Below are positions 34,104 to 43,347 of a DNA stretch of 64,000 nucleotides, one piece after another. The translations under genes and the position numbers were made by a program. Source of the stretch: UBA1081 sp964613045 (GTDB taxonomy: Bacteria; Bacillota; Clostridia; Oscillospirales; Acutalibacteraceae); NCBI GenBank assembly GCA_964613045.1, contig CAZTFS010000002.1, positions 16,024-80,023 on the forward strand. Reading direction: 5' to 3'. The notes under the pieces were generated by a model. That model saw only the letters and a program-made list of their open reading frames with translations. It did not search any database and was not told the origin of the DNA. Every line of letters starts with the position of its first letter. The first letter of the stretch is position 1.

Positions 34104-34943
34104 TCAGATGTTAATAAAATAAAGTATCATATAAAGTGCCGCAAGGACAAAAACGCAACTGTCTATTCTGTCCATCACACCGCCGTGACCGGGGAAAAGA
34201 TTTCCGAAATCCTTTATATTGTGGTTTCTTTTTATGATAGATGCGGAAAGATCGCCGAACATGCTGATAACGGAAAGTACGGCACTTATAATTATTATCT
34301 GCCACCATAATATTGTATGCACAGTGAACAGGAATTTATCAAAAATAAGAAAAACAATTATATTGAGTATGACAGTTCCGATAATACCGCCTACTGCACC
34401 TTCAACAGTTTTATTGGGACTGATATTCGGGCAGAGCTTGTGTTTTCCGAATAATTTACCTGCAAAAAGTGCAAACGAGTCAGTACCCCAGGCACAAAGC
34501 ATTGCAAAAAGGATAAAATACACACCGTTGGTTTTTGTGTATAATTCGGGCTCGGTAACGTAACAGTCACGCAGTCTGATAAATACAGACAGGGAAGTAG
34601 GAATTGCGACTGTTGAAAACAGTGCGGTAATTACATCGCTGAATGCGGTCTTACTGTACATGAGCACCATTATGATGAAATATACCAGCACATAAATGAT
34701 TGCGACTGGCATAAGCGGAATTTCTATATTGAAATGAACAAGGAACGGAATTGCAGCTGCAGAAATACAGCTCAATGACATAAGTAAATGATTCTTACCG
34801 CCTGTTGCTTTTATTATTTCATAAACAGCGATCGCTGAAAAAAGTGCCAGAATTATCGGGAAGATAATTGTATGCATAAATGCAAAACAGGGAACTACTA
34901 TGACTGCGATTGCGACTATTGCGGTTATTATTCGTTTTTTCAT
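34104..34943 (-). CDS. cdsA: Phosphatidate cytidylyltransferase
   Basis: A 279-residue integral membrane enzyme that makes CDP-diacylglycerol from phosphatidic acid and CTP, the branch point of phospholipid synthesis. Seven to eight membrane segments are visible. The C-terminal signature S-x-x-K-R-x-x-x-K-D-x-x-x-x-x-P-G-H-G-G is seen as SIIKRNHNIKDFGNLFPGHG, and NKTVEGAVGG lies upstream. GAGAGGT precedes the start. Located between uppS and dxr as in most Firmicutes. Confidence 0.95.
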   Translation of the reverse strand: MKKRIITAIVAIAVIVVPCFAFMHTIIFPIILALFSAIAVYEIIKATGGKNHLLMSLSCISAAAIPFLVHFNIEIPLMPVAIIYVLVYFIIMVLMYSKTAFSDVITALFSTVAIPTSLSVFIRLRDCYVTEPELYTKTNGVYFILFAMLCAWGTDSFALFAGKLFGKHKLCPNISPNKTVEGAVGGIIGTVILNIIVFLIFDKFLFTVHTILWWQIIIISAVLSVISMFGDLSASIIKRNHNIKDFGNLFPGHGGVMDRIDSCVFVLAALYMILYFINI

Positions 34944-34961
34944 TGTATTTACCTCTCAAAA

Positions 34962-35000
34962 CACTTATAGCGGAGTTAAGATCAACTCCGCTTGAAAGTG
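34962..35000 (-). other. Intercistronic stem-loop between uppS and cdsA
   Basis: A perfect 9-pair stem AGCGGAGTT/AACTCCGCT (34969-34977 and 34984-34992, loop of 6) is extended by CACTT/AAGTG outside a small internal loop. It directly follows the uppS stop. The tail is only weakly T-rich, so it is more likely an mRNA processing or stabilising hairpin or a leaky terminator. Confidence 0.6.
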
Positions 35001-35001
35001 C

Positions 35002-35739
35002 TTATATTCCGCCGAAACGGCGGTTTCTTTTTTCGTAGCCTCTGAGAGCTTCGTTAAAATTCTCTTCTGTAAAATCAGGCCATAATATGTCTGAAAACCA
35101 CAACTCTGAATAAGCACCTTGCCATGTCAGAAAGTTAGATGTTCGGTATTCACCGCTGGGACGGATAATAAGGTCGGGATCGGGCTGACCTGCGGTGTAG
35201 AGATAGTCGGAAATGAGTTTTTCATCGATATCATCAGCATCTATTTCACCGTCAGCAGCTTTTTTTGCAATGTTTTTAACGGCATTGACGATCTCATGTC
35301 TGCCGCCGTAATTGATTGCAATATTTAATGTTACCTTATTCTTCTTTTCGGTAAGTTTTTCTGCATAGTCCATAAGATTGAGAAGTTCAGCAGACATACC
35401 GTTTCTGTCGCCTATGAACTTGAGCCTTATGCCCTTTTCCTCATTTTCACCGATTCTTTCGATCACTTCATTGAGATAATCGCCGAAAAGGTCCATGATA
35501 GCATTGACTTCAGCTTCGGGACGTTTCCAGTTTTCGGTTGAGAATGCGTAAAAGGTAACATATTTTATACCTATATCAGCGGCGTATTCGCCTATTTTAC
35601 GGAAAGTTTTTGCACCTGCTTTATGACCTTCGCTTCTGGGAAGCTCTCTGTTTTTAGCCCATCTGCCGTTACCGTCCATGATAATGCCAACATGCTCAGG
35701 TAAAACAGAAAATTCGGGCAATACTTTTTTGTCTGACAT
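35002..35739 (-). CDS. uppS: Undecaprenyl diphosphate synthase (cis-prenyltransferase)
   Basis: A 245-residue cytoplasmic/membrane-associated enzyme that extends farnesyl diphosphate with eight isopentenyl units in cis configuration to make the lipid carrier for peptidoglycan. Motifs: IIMDGNGRWA (catalytic Asp), EGHKAGAKTF, YAFSTENWKRP, IIRPSGEYRTSNF and SELWFSDILWPDF. GGAG lies within the end of frr, one base from whose stop the intergenic gap begins, giving tight coupling. Confidence 0.97.
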   Translation of the reverse strand: MSDKKVLPEFSVLPEHVGIIMDGNGRWAKNRELPRSEGHKAGAKTFRKIGEYAADIGIKYVTFYAFSTENWKRPEAEVNAIMDLFGDYLNEVIERIGENEEKGIRLKFIGDRNGMSAELLNLMDYAEKLTEKKNKVTLNIAINYGGRHEIVNAVKNIAKKAADGEIDADDIDEKLISDYLYTAGQPDPDLIIRPSGEYRTSNFLTWQGAYSELWFSDILWPDFTEENFNEALRGYEKRNRRFGGI

Positions 35740-35740
35740 A

Positions 35741-36301
35741 TCAGATCTCCATAAGTTCTGCAGTCTTAGCTTTTTCGATTTCTTCGATCTTCTTGATGTA
35801 TTCGTCTGTGATCTTCTGGATCTTGTCTTCAGCCTGCTTCTGATCGTCTTCTGTGATCTCGCTTGCTTTCTTCATAGCTTTGACCTTGTCGATAGAATCT
35901 CTTCTGATCTGACGGATCGCAACCTTTGAATCTTCTGCTGTCTTAGAAACATCCTTTGAAAGCTGTTTTCTTCTTTCCTCAGTGAGAGGCGGGAAGTTAA
36001 GTCTGATAACAGTTCCGTCATTCTGAGGGTTTATGCCGAGATCAGACGTCTGGATAGCCTTGCAGATGAGTGTAAGAGCTGATTTGTCCCAAGGCTGGAT
36101 AACAAGAGTTCTTGCGTCTGCGTTAGAAATGCTTGCCATCTGAGCAATGGGTGTGGGTGTGCCGTAATAGTCAGCCTGGATCTTATCAAGGACCTTTGCA
36201 CTTGCTCTGCCTGCTCTTATTGAATCATATTCGGAATGAAGAGCGTTTATAGTTTTATTCATGCGTTCTTTTGTTTTTTCATAAAGTTCTTTGAGTTCCA
36301 T
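35741..36301 (-). CDS. frr: Ribosome recycling factor
   Basis: A 186-residue factor that, with EF-G, splits post-termination ribosomes. The three-helix-bundle sequence shows AGRASAKVLDKIQADYYG near residue 32 and IRLNFPPLTEERRKQLSK near 105, both typical. AGGAGG lies eight bases before the ATG. Sits between pyrH and uppS, the standard order. Confidence 0.97.
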   Translation of the reverse strand: MELKELYEKTKERMNKTINALHSEYDSIRAGRASAKVLDKIQADYYGTPTPIAQMASISNADARTLVIQPWDKSALTLICKAIQTSDLGINPQNDGTVIRLNFPPLTEERRKQLSKDVSKTAEDSKVAIRQIRRDSIDKVKAMKKASEITEDDQKQAEDKIQKITDEYIKKIEEIEKAKTAELMEI

Positions 36302-36355
36302 TGTAATGCCTCCTGATTTTGATTTTATGTAATTATTTTATAACAAATTTGTTTA

Positions 36356-37063
36356 TCAGTCAATAACAAGTGTGCCGATATTTTCTCCGCAAACAGCTCT
36401 CAAAACATTTTCGGGATCCTGAAGATTGAAAACAAGGATGGGAATATTGTTGTCCTTGCAGAGTGCAGCTGCCGTGCTGTCCATAACGCCGTAGCCTTTC
36501 TCGACGACCTGTGCGTGGGTAAGAGTATCAAATTTTACGGCATCGTCAAACTTGTTGGGATCTTTGTCGTAAACACCGTCAACATTTGTTGCCTTGAGCA
36601 TAACATCTGCTTTGATCTCAGCGGCTCTTAATGAAGCTGCTGTATCAGTGCTGAAGAAGGGAGAACCTGTACCGCAACCGAAAATTACAACTCTTCCTTT
36701 TTCAAAGTGGCGGATTGCCTTGTTTCTGATGTACGGCTCTGCGATCTGACGCATTTCGATTGCGGTCTGAACTCTTACGGGAACATCCATCTGTTCGAGA
36801 GTGTCCGCAATAGCGAGAGCGTTCATTGTGGTTGCGAGCATACCTATATGATCTGCTCTTGTTCTGTCCATATTACCGCTGGAACGACCTCTCCAGAAGT
36901 TTCCGCCGCCGACTACGATACCTATTTCCGTTCCGATCTCAGAGCATTTTTTGATAACATTGCAAACGCTTGCAACAGTATCAAAATCAATACCGGTCTT
37001 GTTATCGCCTGCGAGAACTTCACCGCTGAGCTTTAAAAGTATGCGGTTGTATTTCTTATCCAT
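36356..37063 (-). CDS. pyrH: UMP kinase
   Basis: A 235-residue amino-acid-kinase-family enzyme that phosphorylates UMP to UDP. Motifs: LLKLSGEVLAGD at the start, VVGGGNFWRGR, DHIGMLATTMNALA and GTGSPFFSTDTAA. The start is placed at 37063 (GGAGG 11 bases upstream); an in-frame ATG at 37117 would add an unrelated 18-residue extension. First gene of the operon here; the usual upstream rpsB-tsf pair is absent and a promoter lies directly in front. Confidence 0.96.
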   Translation of the reverse strand: MDKKYNRILLKLSGEVLAGDNKTGIDFDTVASVCNVIKKCSEIGTEIGIVVGGGNFWRGRSSGNMDRTRADHIGMLATTMNALAIADTLEQMDVPVRVQTAIEMRQIAEPYIRNKAIRHFEKGRVVIFGCGTGSPFFSTDTAASLRAAEIKADVMLKATNVDGVYDKDPNKFDDAVKFDTLTHAQVVEKGYGVMDSTAAALCKDNNIPILVFNLQDPENVLRAVCGENIGTLVID

Positions 37064-37095
37064 AATTTTAAGTACCTCCGTTTGTATTCTAATAT

Positions 37096-37124
37096 ATTCT
37101 ACAATATTTTTTTTCACCTGTAAA
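37096..37124 (-). promoter_or_regulatory. Sigma-A promoter of the pyrH operon
   Basis: On the minus strand TTTACA (37124-37119), 17-base spacer, TAGAAT (37101-37096), 33 bases before the pyrH start. Confidence 0.8.
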
Positions 37125-37143
37125 GAGTATTAACAATAAATTG

Positions 37144-37172
37144 TTGACTAAATTAAAAAAAAAGTATATAAT
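37144..37172 (+). promoter_or_regulatory. Sigma-A promoter of the NahK-like kinase gene
   Basis: TTGACT (37144-37149), 17-base spacer, TATAAT (37167-37172), divergent from the pyrH promoter. Confidence 0.85.
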
Positions 37173-37216
37173 TACAAGCGTAATTTATCATTTTTGAATG
37201 AAAGGAACTTATATAT

Positions 37217-38344
37217 ATGGCTATTATTGAGGATAAACTCCCTGAAACTATAAATGATATACTCTCAGCATTCGGTATCGAAGGACTTGAGAACTGGAAA
37301 ATGATACATAACGGTCATATTAACCGTACTTATGTTATCGAATTTAAAAAGAGTAACGAAAAAGTAAAATGGCTTTTACAGCAGATAAATACTGATGTTT
37401 TTAAAATGCCCGTAGAACTCATGGATAATGTAATGCGTGTTACATCCTTCCTTAAAGAGAAGATAATTGAAGAGGGCGGCGATCCTGACAGGGAAACTCT
37501 TACTGTTTATCCCACGGTTGACGGTGAAAATTGCTTTTTTGATGTAAACGGTAAGTGCTGGAGAATGTATAATTTCGTTGACAATGCGTTCTCGTATAAC
37601 AGTATTGAGAATGACGAACTGTTTTTCAGAGCAGGTGCTTCCTTCGGTAAATTCCAATCTCAGCTTGCAGACTTTCCGATCGATACTCTTCATGAAACTA
37701 TTCCTGATTTTCACCATACATATAAAAGATTTCTTAATCTGCTGGCTTCCGAAGAGAAAAATATGTCGGGCAGAGTATGTAATGTGCGTGCAGAACTTGA
37801 TTTTGCGAAGGAAAGGGAAGCTGATACTAAAACTGTAGTAGATCTTATTGAAAAAGGTGAGATTCCCGTAAGAGTTACTCACAATGATACCAAGCTTAAC
37901 AATATTATGTTTGACAGTGAAACAAAAAATCCCGTTTGTGTTGTGGATCTTGATACCGTTATGCCGGGATCTTCCCTTTATGATTTCGGTGATGCCATCC
38001 GATTCGGTGCAAGCACCGCTGCCGAGGATGAAAAGGATCTTTCAAAGGTCTCAACGGATCTGAATCTTTATGAAAAATATGTCCGTGGTTATTTGAGTAC
38101 TGCAGGTAAGAGTCTTAATGAAAAGGAGATTGAATATCTTCCGTTCTCAGCAAAGCTTCTTACTCTTGAGTGCGGTATGCGATTCCTTACCGACTATATT
38201 GACGGTGATGTTTATTTCGGTACTTCATATCCTGAGCATAATCTTGACAGATGCCGTACTCAGTTCAAGCTTGTTGCCGATATGGAAGAAAAAATGGATG
38301 AGATGATAAGGATCACAAAAGATGCATATTCAGAAGCTTTATAA
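37217..38344 (+). CDS. Phosphotransferase of the APH fold, N-acetylhexosamine 1-kinase (NahK)-like
   Basis: A 375-residue kinase. The APH catalytic loop is THNDTKLNNIMFD (about residue 225-240), the metal-binding segment is VVDLDTVMPGSSLYDFGDAI, and the N-lobe has NGHINRTYVI and LLQQINTDVF, which resembles NahK, the enzyme that phosphorylates GlcNAc or GalNAc at O1 in host-glycan pathways. The known partner, a GNB/LNB phosphorylase, is not adjacent, so the exact sugar is inferred. AAAGGA lies 10 bases before the ATG. The next gene is 12 bases away. A GH38 mannosidase a few kilobases downstream is consistent with host N-glycan use. Confidence 0.78.
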   Translation: MAIIEDKLPETINDILSAFGIEGLENWKMIHNGHINRTYVIEFKKSNEKVKWLLQQINTDVFKMPVELMDNVMRVTSFLKEKIIEEGGDPDRETLTVYPTVDGENCFFDVNGKCWRMYNFVDNAFSYNSIENDELFFRAGASFGKFQSQLADFPIDTLHETIPDFHHTYKRFLNLLASEEKNMSGRVCNVRAELDFAKEREADTKTVVDLIEKGEIPVRVTHNDTKLNNIMFDSETKNPVCVVDLDTVMPGSSLYDFGDAIRFGASTAAEDEKDLSKVSTDLNLYEKYVRGYLSTAGKSLNEKEIEYLPFSAKLLTLECGMRFLTDYIDGDVYFGTSYPEHNLDRCRTQFKLVADMEEKMDEMIRITKDAYSEAL

Positions 38345-38356
38345 GGGGGAATGTAT

Positions 38357-39085
38357 ATGAAAAAAGAAGAACTTGTAAAACAGATAGAATTTAAGGCGGC
38401 ATCAATTTTTGTTTCTGCATCAGTCGGTCTTGCTGTTGCATCAGCATTGGCATATATAACATCTGCCGTAAGCTCGATCAATGATATTGTTCAGATGATT
38501 TTTCAGATTTTGTCTGTTGCATTCATGATATTTGCATATGTGATGACAGTCAAGGGCTTTTCTTCAGTTAATAAATCATGTAAACTCAGTGAAGCAAATG
38601 AGAATTATTATTTCGGCAAAAACATGATGATATTTTCAATTCTGAGTATCGTTCTGAGTATTGTTCTGGAGATCGTTGCTTTTATGCTTTACATGATGCT
38701 TTCAGTTTACAAGAACGCCGAAAGTCTGACACCTCAGGAGGTTGCTGCAGCAGGTAATCTGAAAATTATAACAGCTGTTGTTGTAATTGCCGTTCAGCTT
38801 GTGTCTGTTTCCATGCCATATATATTTTATATGTGGAATATTCACAAAACAACACCCAAAACAAATTCGATCAACAGTTTTGCACTTTTTACAATGTTTG
38901 TAATGATAGTGAGAACTGCAATAGGTATTCTCAACGCAATATACAGCATAAAGGGTGGGGATACATCATTCCTTTCAAGCTTTGCTGAGATACTTAAAGT
39001 TGCACAGTATCTTTTGCTTACCGTTTTCTTTGTTGTCAGAAGAAAAAGTCTTGTTACTGTTAATGAATTGAAGATAGAAGAATAG
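38357..39085 (+). CDS. Six-span membrane protein of unknown function
   Basis: A 242-residue protein with about six hydrophobic segments (roughly residues 15-37, 45-65, 92-120, 135-160, 178-200, 215-232) and a charged C-terminus. I do not recognise the family and see no catalytic motif. The start is set at the ATG at 38357, seven bases after AGGGGG; the ATG at 38351 abuts that site. Co-transcribed with the sugar kinase upstream and ended by a terminator. Confidence 0.65.
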   Translation: MKKEELVKQIEFKAASIFVSASVGLAVASALAYITSAVSSINDIVQMIFQILSVAFMIFAYVMTVKGFSSVNKSCKLSEANENYYFGKNMMIFSILSIVLSIVLEIVAFMLYMMLSVYKNAESLTPQEVAAAGNLKIITAVVVIAVQLVSVSMPYIFYMWNIHKTTPKTNSINSFALFTMFVMIVRTAIGILNAIYSIKGGDTSFLSSFAEILKVAQYLLLTVFFVVRRKSLVTVNELKIEE

Positions 39086-39110
39086 TTAAATTTTATTATC
39101 TGTCAAAATT

Positions 39111-39140
39111 AAAGCCGCAGTTTTTACTGGGGCTTTTCTT
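39111..39140 (+). terminator. Intrinsic terminator after the membrane protein gene
   Basis: AAAGCCGCAGT (39111-39121) pairs with ACTGGGGCTTT (39126-39136) with one G-G mismatch; tail TCTT. Confidence 0.72.
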
Positions 39141-39194
39141 ATTCTCGGTTTCTTTCGTAAATTATGTTGAGAGTCAAGAGTTTGTTTTTTTTTG

Positions 39195-39237
39195 AAAAAA
39201 ATAAGGCTGTATCAACTTTTTTTGCGGATACAGCCTT
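39195..39237 (-). terminator. Intrinsic terminator of the mannosidase-MscS operon
   Basis: Perfect 11-pair arms AAGGCTGTATC and GATACAGCCTT (39203-39213, 39227-39237) followed on the minus strand by A and seven T. Confidence 0.9.
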
Positions 39238-39242
39238 CAACG

Positions 39243-40139
39243 TTATTCTTTTGTAAGATGCACATCCATCTGCGGGAAAGGAATCTGAATATCTCTTTCG
39301 TCGAATACCTTCTTCACTTTTTCCATCAGATTGAATTTAACATCGGAATACAGTTCTGTTTTGCACCATACTCTGAGCTGATATGCAACTGCACTGTTGT
39401 CAAACGATGTAAGTACAGCTACCGGTTCCGGAGCGGAAAGCACATTTTCATTCATCTTTGCAACATCCAGAAGAGCCTGTTTTACCTTGTCTGAATCCTC
39501 TGAGTAGGCGGCAGTTATGTTTATATCAACACGCCTTGTGCTGTATGTGCTGTAGTCTGTCAGTGAATCTGAAGAAATATTACCGTTCGGTATGATAACC
39601 ATTTTATTATCAAAAGTCGTTATTTTTGTATAAAAAATATTTATTGACTTTACCGTTCCTTCGTATTCACCGAATTTTATGTAATCACCGACAACAAAGG
39701 GTTTAAATGCGGTGATTATAAATCCGCCTGCAATGTTGGATAGACTGTTCTGAAGTGCAAGACCTATTGCTATTGCACATGAGCTTAGTATTGTAACCAT
39801 CGACGTCATCGGGACGCCGATGATTGCCAGCACTGTAATAACCAAAAGTATTTTTAGAAATATTGTGGAGAAACTTCTGAAAAATGATCTCGTGGTGGGT
39901 TCAAGCTTGTTTAATATTTTTCCTTCTTTGATCTTTGCAGAAAAGATATTGACAACTTTCCAGCCCACGAGTAAAAGTACGATTGCACAAACAAAATTTA
40001 TACCTGTATCAGCAATAAGTTCTGCGATTTTGTTTTTAACGGCTTCAAATATCGCACCTGCATTGCTTATATTTTCACTGATATTTGAAATATCAATATC
40101 TGTAAGATCTATCTCAGTAGCAACTTCGAGCAATTTCAT
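39243..40139 (-). CDS. Small-conductance mechanosensitive channel (MscS family)
   Basis: A 298-residue membrane channel that opens under hypo-osmotic stress. Membrane helices are visible at about 45-67, 90-115 and 125-150. TM3 carries the Ala/Gly-rich pore pattern SCAIAIGLALQNSLSNIAGG, followed by the beta-domain motif FKPFVVGDYI and IPNGNISSD, then an alpha/beta C-terminal domain. The ATG at 40139 has AGGTGA five bases upstream; a GTG at 40148 lies in that site. It follows the GH38 gene by 15 bases. Confidence 0.93.
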   Translation of the reverse strand: MKLLEVATEIDLTDIDISNISENISNAGAIFEAVKNKIAELIADTGINFVCAIVLLLVGWKVVNIFSAKIKEGKILNKLEPTTRSFFRSFSTIFLKILLVITVLAIIGVPMTSMVTILSSCAIAIGLALQNSLSNIAGGFIITAFKPFVVGDYIKFGEYEGTVKSINIFYTKITTFDNKMVIIPNGNISSDSLTDYSTYSTRRVDINITAAYSEDSDKVKQALLDVAKMNENVLSAPEPVAVLTSFDNSAVAYQLRVWCKTELYSDVKFNLMEKVKKVFDERDIQIPFPQMDVHLTKE

Positions 40140-40154
40140 ACTTTTCACCTGTTA

Positions 40155-43100
40155 TCAGTAGTAAACTTTAACAGTTTTGATCTCAAAAGGTCTGAAAGAA
40201 ACATTCATGTCATTGAGTTTTTCAAGTGTTTCTTCAAGCATGTTTGTAATTTCGCATTTCTTTGCACCGGGGAAGGAGAGAACAGCATTTGTTCTTGTAC
40301 CTTCTGCTTCGTAAAGACGCACAATATAAGCATTTTCAGCATCTTCGCAGGGCTTGACTGCTTCAACAAAGATGTTTGCGGCATCAACGCTTACGAGAGA
40401 ATCGGCTTTGTAGTCGCCCTTAGCTGTAATAACGGGAATGTTAAGCATGTATGAAGGTCTGATAACATTTTCAGCACTGAATCCGCCGTTGTGAGGAAGG
40501 AATGAATATGTACACTTGTGAAGACCGTCATGATCGCCCATATAATCGGGATGGTTGCCGCCCTTGTGGAGAGAAAGTCTCATGTTTCCGTCTTCGACAG
40601 TGATACCGTACTTGCAATCATTAAGAAGTGCTGCACCGAATCTTGTTTCAGAAAGGTCAGTGTACTTATGGTTGACTACCTCAAATTTTGCCTGCTCAAT
40701 CGAATCGTTGCGTGTAGTGGGTCTCTTTACAAAACCGAACTGAATTTCATGTCTTGCAAAATCTTCAACGATATTTGTATCAAATGCAGTTTTGAGGAGT
40801 CTGTGGTCGTCCTGCCAATCCATAACTGTATCAAATCTGACTTCAGCGGAATCTGCAAAGAAGATCATGTCCTGCTTAACGGTTGATTTGCCTGATATCT
40901 TGTATTCGGAACGAACAATATATGCAACTTCACCTGCGGAAACAACTTCTCTTGAAAGGAGAGCGGAAGCATCCTTGAATTTACACTGAACATCAGCATC
41001 AATATCCCAGTTGTCCCATGAAGAGGGGAGATCTTCTGCCATAATGAATGTATTAAGATTGTAACCGTTACCTTTGATTTCTCTGTTTGCGGTTTTGTCA
41101 ACAAATGAACTGATAGTTCCGTTTTCGGCAAACTTGACAGAAGCAAAAGGTGTTTCGAGGCAGTTGCCGTTTACTGTAAATACAGAATTGCTTTCAGTCA
41201 TACCCTTTTTGAGCTTGAGAGTTACTGAAGACATTGCAGGAACTGTAATACCGCTTACGATAAGTGTTTCCTTGCCGTCAATATTTGTGTATATCTGCTG
41301 TTTGCAATCTGCATCAATTATGTAGCCCTCATAATCCATGAATACTGCATCATTTCTGTCAAATGAAAGTGTATTTATGAATGTTACCGAGTCATTTGTG
41401 TCAGAATTTATAATTGCAGAGATCTGCTCGTTTGCAGACTTTATGAGAGCAGTTGTTTCTGCACGGCTTTCAACGTGAGCCCTGTTCAAACATGTGCCGG
41501 GAAGAATATCATGGAACTGATTAAGAAGCAATGTCTCATAAAGAGGAGCGATATTTTCGCTTGAAGCCGCTTTGCCTGCCTTTTTAGCTTCGTTTACAGT
41601 AAGTATCTCAAGATCTCTGAGTGCAAGCTCGGATTTTCTGTTGTTTCTCTTGATCGTGTGCTGATTCGTAAGCGTACCTCTGTGAAGCTCAAGATAAAGC
41701 TCACCCTTGTACGTATTCGGGTTAACTGCGGTAGCTTCAAGGTCTTTCATAAATTCGCTTACGGACATATGCTTTGATTTGCCTACACCGTCAAGATCCC
41801 GGATTCTTCTTGAAAGCTCAACCATTTCATACTGAGGTCCGCCGCCGCCGTCACCGAAGCCGTAGGATATAAGTCGCTTGTTGGAAACACTCTTCTGTTT
41901 GAGGTAGTCTTTTGTCTCTCTGATTACAGATGCAGCATCGGGATATATGTGTGTCCTGTTAAAATGAGTGAACACAGATGTACCGTCAAGACCTACCCAA
42001 TTGAATGTATCATAGGGGAAGGTATTTGTATCATTCCATGAAAGCTTAGTAGTAAGGAAGTAATCAACGCCGCAGCCCTTCATGATCTGAGGAATTGCAG
42101 CCGAATAGCCGAATGTATCGGGAAGCCAGAAGCAGTCAGATGTGTAGTCAAAATACTTTCTTGTAAATCTCTGCCCCCAAAGGAACTGACGGATCATGGA
42201 TTCACCGGAAGTTATGTTACAGTCGCATTCTACCCAAACACCGCCGTTGGGCTCATATCTGCCTTCATGTACTTTTTCAGCGATTCTTTCAAACAGCTCG
42301 GGATAATTTTTTCTTATCATGTTGCTGTGACATGCAGAGCTCTGAATAAAGTTGTATTCGGGATACTGCTCCATTAGGCTGAGTGCATTTGCATAAGTTC
42401 TTGTAACCTTTTTTTCTGTTTCACCAACATGCCAGAGCCATGCTGTGTCCATGTGTGAATGACCGATAAGACCTGCAAAAGGAGCAGAATCGGCAGATTT
42501 TTTGGAAAGTACCTCCTTGAGTGCGGGAACAGCTTTTCTGATGCCGTCCATGAATGTGTCATAGTCGGTATCTTCAACAGAATAATAAACATTCTTATGT
42601 ACTTCGTAAAGTGCGTTTACAGCACAGCCACGCATAAAGCTGTCTTTTTCAAGAGCAGTTGCAAGCTGCCATACAGTCATAAGATCAAAGTAGAATTCCT
42701 GTATCTCAAAATTCTTTGTGCAGATGTCAGCACCGTTATAAATGAAGTTGTAATCCTTGATGCATGCATCGTCATAAGGATGACATCCGGGATAATCATG
42801 TCCGCCGTAATACTCGATAACGATATTAAGGTTTTCATTTGCAGCAGCATTTTTCTTTATCATGTCACAGTAATGGTTTCCGTGACCTGTATAAACGATC
42901 TTTGTTGCGAAAGTACCCATTGTTCTTCCGTTTACGAAAAGGAGAGCTTCATAACCGCCCATATGAGGCTTTATAAAAAGATCTTTTCCTGCGAGCTCTT
43001 CGGGTACTGTATAGGAAGCTTTGTACCAGCTGTAAGCATCTTTACCGTACCAGGTAGAACCTCTTTCTATGGGAGCAAACTTGCTGTCATCCGGAATTTC

Positions 43101-43232
43101 GTGAAGTCTTTCTTTTGTAACGAACTGTGAAAAATCAATAGTTGCATGAGTATTGAATATCATCGGCTCGAGAGTTTCCTGAAAACGCTTTATTTTGTCA
43201 AGCAGTTTTTCGATCTGCGGTTCATTCAGCAT
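40155..43232 (-). CDS. GH38 alpha-mannosidase
   Basis: A 1025-residue cytoplasmic glycosidase that removes alpha-linked mannose. Residues 1-245 are the N-terminal domain. The GH38 catalytic domain starts at HSHMDTAWLW (258-267) with zinc ligands His260 and Asp262, and the nucleophile is Asp372 in WLPDTFGYS. A C-terminal beta-rich mannosidase domain (about 620-1025, with GVTVEDGNMRLSLHKG-like strands) completes the standard class II layout. No signal peptide, so substrates are imported. GAGGTGAT is next to the ATG. It is read from its own promoter, divergent from a HAD gene, and followed by MscS. Confidence 0.95.
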   Translation of the reverse strand: MLNEPQIEKLLDKIKRFQETLEPMIFNTHATIDFSQFVTKERLHEIPDDSKFAPIERGSTWYGKDAYSWYKASYTVPEELAGKDLFIKPHMGGYEALLFVNGRTMGTFATKIVYTGHGNHYCDMIKKNAAANENLNIVIEYYGGHDYPGCHPYDDACIKDYNFIYNGADICTKNFEIQEFYFDLMTVWQLATALEKDSFMRGCAVNALYEVHKNVYYSVEDTDYDTFMDGIRKAVPALKEVLSKKSADSAPFAGLIGHSHMDTAWLWHVGETEKKVTRTYANALSLMEQYPEYNFIQSSACHSNMIRKNYPELFERIAEKVHEGRYEPNGGVWVECDCNITSGESMIRQFLWGQRFTRKYFDYTSDCFWLPDTFGYSAAIPQIMKGCGVDYFLTTKLSWNDTNTFPYDTFNWVGLDGTSVFTHFNRTHIYPDAASVIRETKDYLKQKSVSNKRLISYGFGDGGGGPQYEMVELSRRIRDLDGVGKSKHMSVSEFMKDLEATAVNPNTYKGELYLELHRGTLTNQHTIKRNNRKSELALRDLEILTVNEAKKAGKAASSENIAPLYETLLLNQFHDILPGTCLNRAHVESRAETTALIKSANEQISAIINSDTNDSVTFINTLSFDRNDAVFMDYEGYIIDADCKQQIYTNIDGKETLIVSGITVPAMSSVTLKLKKGMTESNSVFTVNGNCLETPFASVKFAENGTISSFVDKTANREIKGNGYNLNTFIMAEDLPSSWDNWDIDADVQCKFKDASALLSREVVSAGEVAYIVRSEYKISGKSTVKQDMIFFADSAEVRFDTVMDWQDDHRLLKTAFDTNIVEDFARHEIQFGFVKRPTTRNDSIEQAKFEVVNHKYTDLSETRFGAALLNDCKYGITVEDGNMRLSLHKGGNHPDYMGDHDGLHKCTYSFLPHNGGFSAENVIRPSYMLNIPVITAKGDYKADSLVSVDAANIFVEAVKPCEDAENAYIVRLYEAEGTRTNAVLSFPGAKKCEITNMLEETLEKLNDMNVSFRPFEIKTVKVYY

Positions 43233-43260
43233 AAGATCACCTCAAAAATTATTTGAAGAA

Positions 43261-43289
43261 ATTATACTACATGATAATTAATATTTCAA
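43261..43289 (-). promoter_or_regulatory. Promoter of the GH38 gene
   Basis: On the minus strand TTGAAA (43289-43284), 17-base spacer, TATAAT (43266-43261). Its -35 lies in one arm of an 8+8 inverted repeat (43283-43290 and 43311-43318). Confidence 0.85.
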
Positions 43290-43311
43290 CAATAATATCG
43301 AAATTATTAGG

Positions 43312-43340
43312 TTGAAATTTGAAAAAATATAGTATATAAT
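43312..43340 (+). promoter_or_regulatory. Promoter of the HAD phosphatase gene (leaderless)
   Basis: TTGAAA (43312-43317), 17-base spacer, TATAAT (43335-43340), an exact mirror image of the GH38 promoter. The start codon is only 8 bases after the -10, so transcription should start at or next to the ATG. Confidence 0.82.
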
Positions 43341-43347
43341 TCCAAGT

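Noticed and set aside
42459..43130. 223-codon plus-strand frame opposite the GH38 gene
   Set aside because: The GH38 frame carries catalytic motifs and a good ribosome binding site; the antisense frame has none and looks like a codon-bias shadow.
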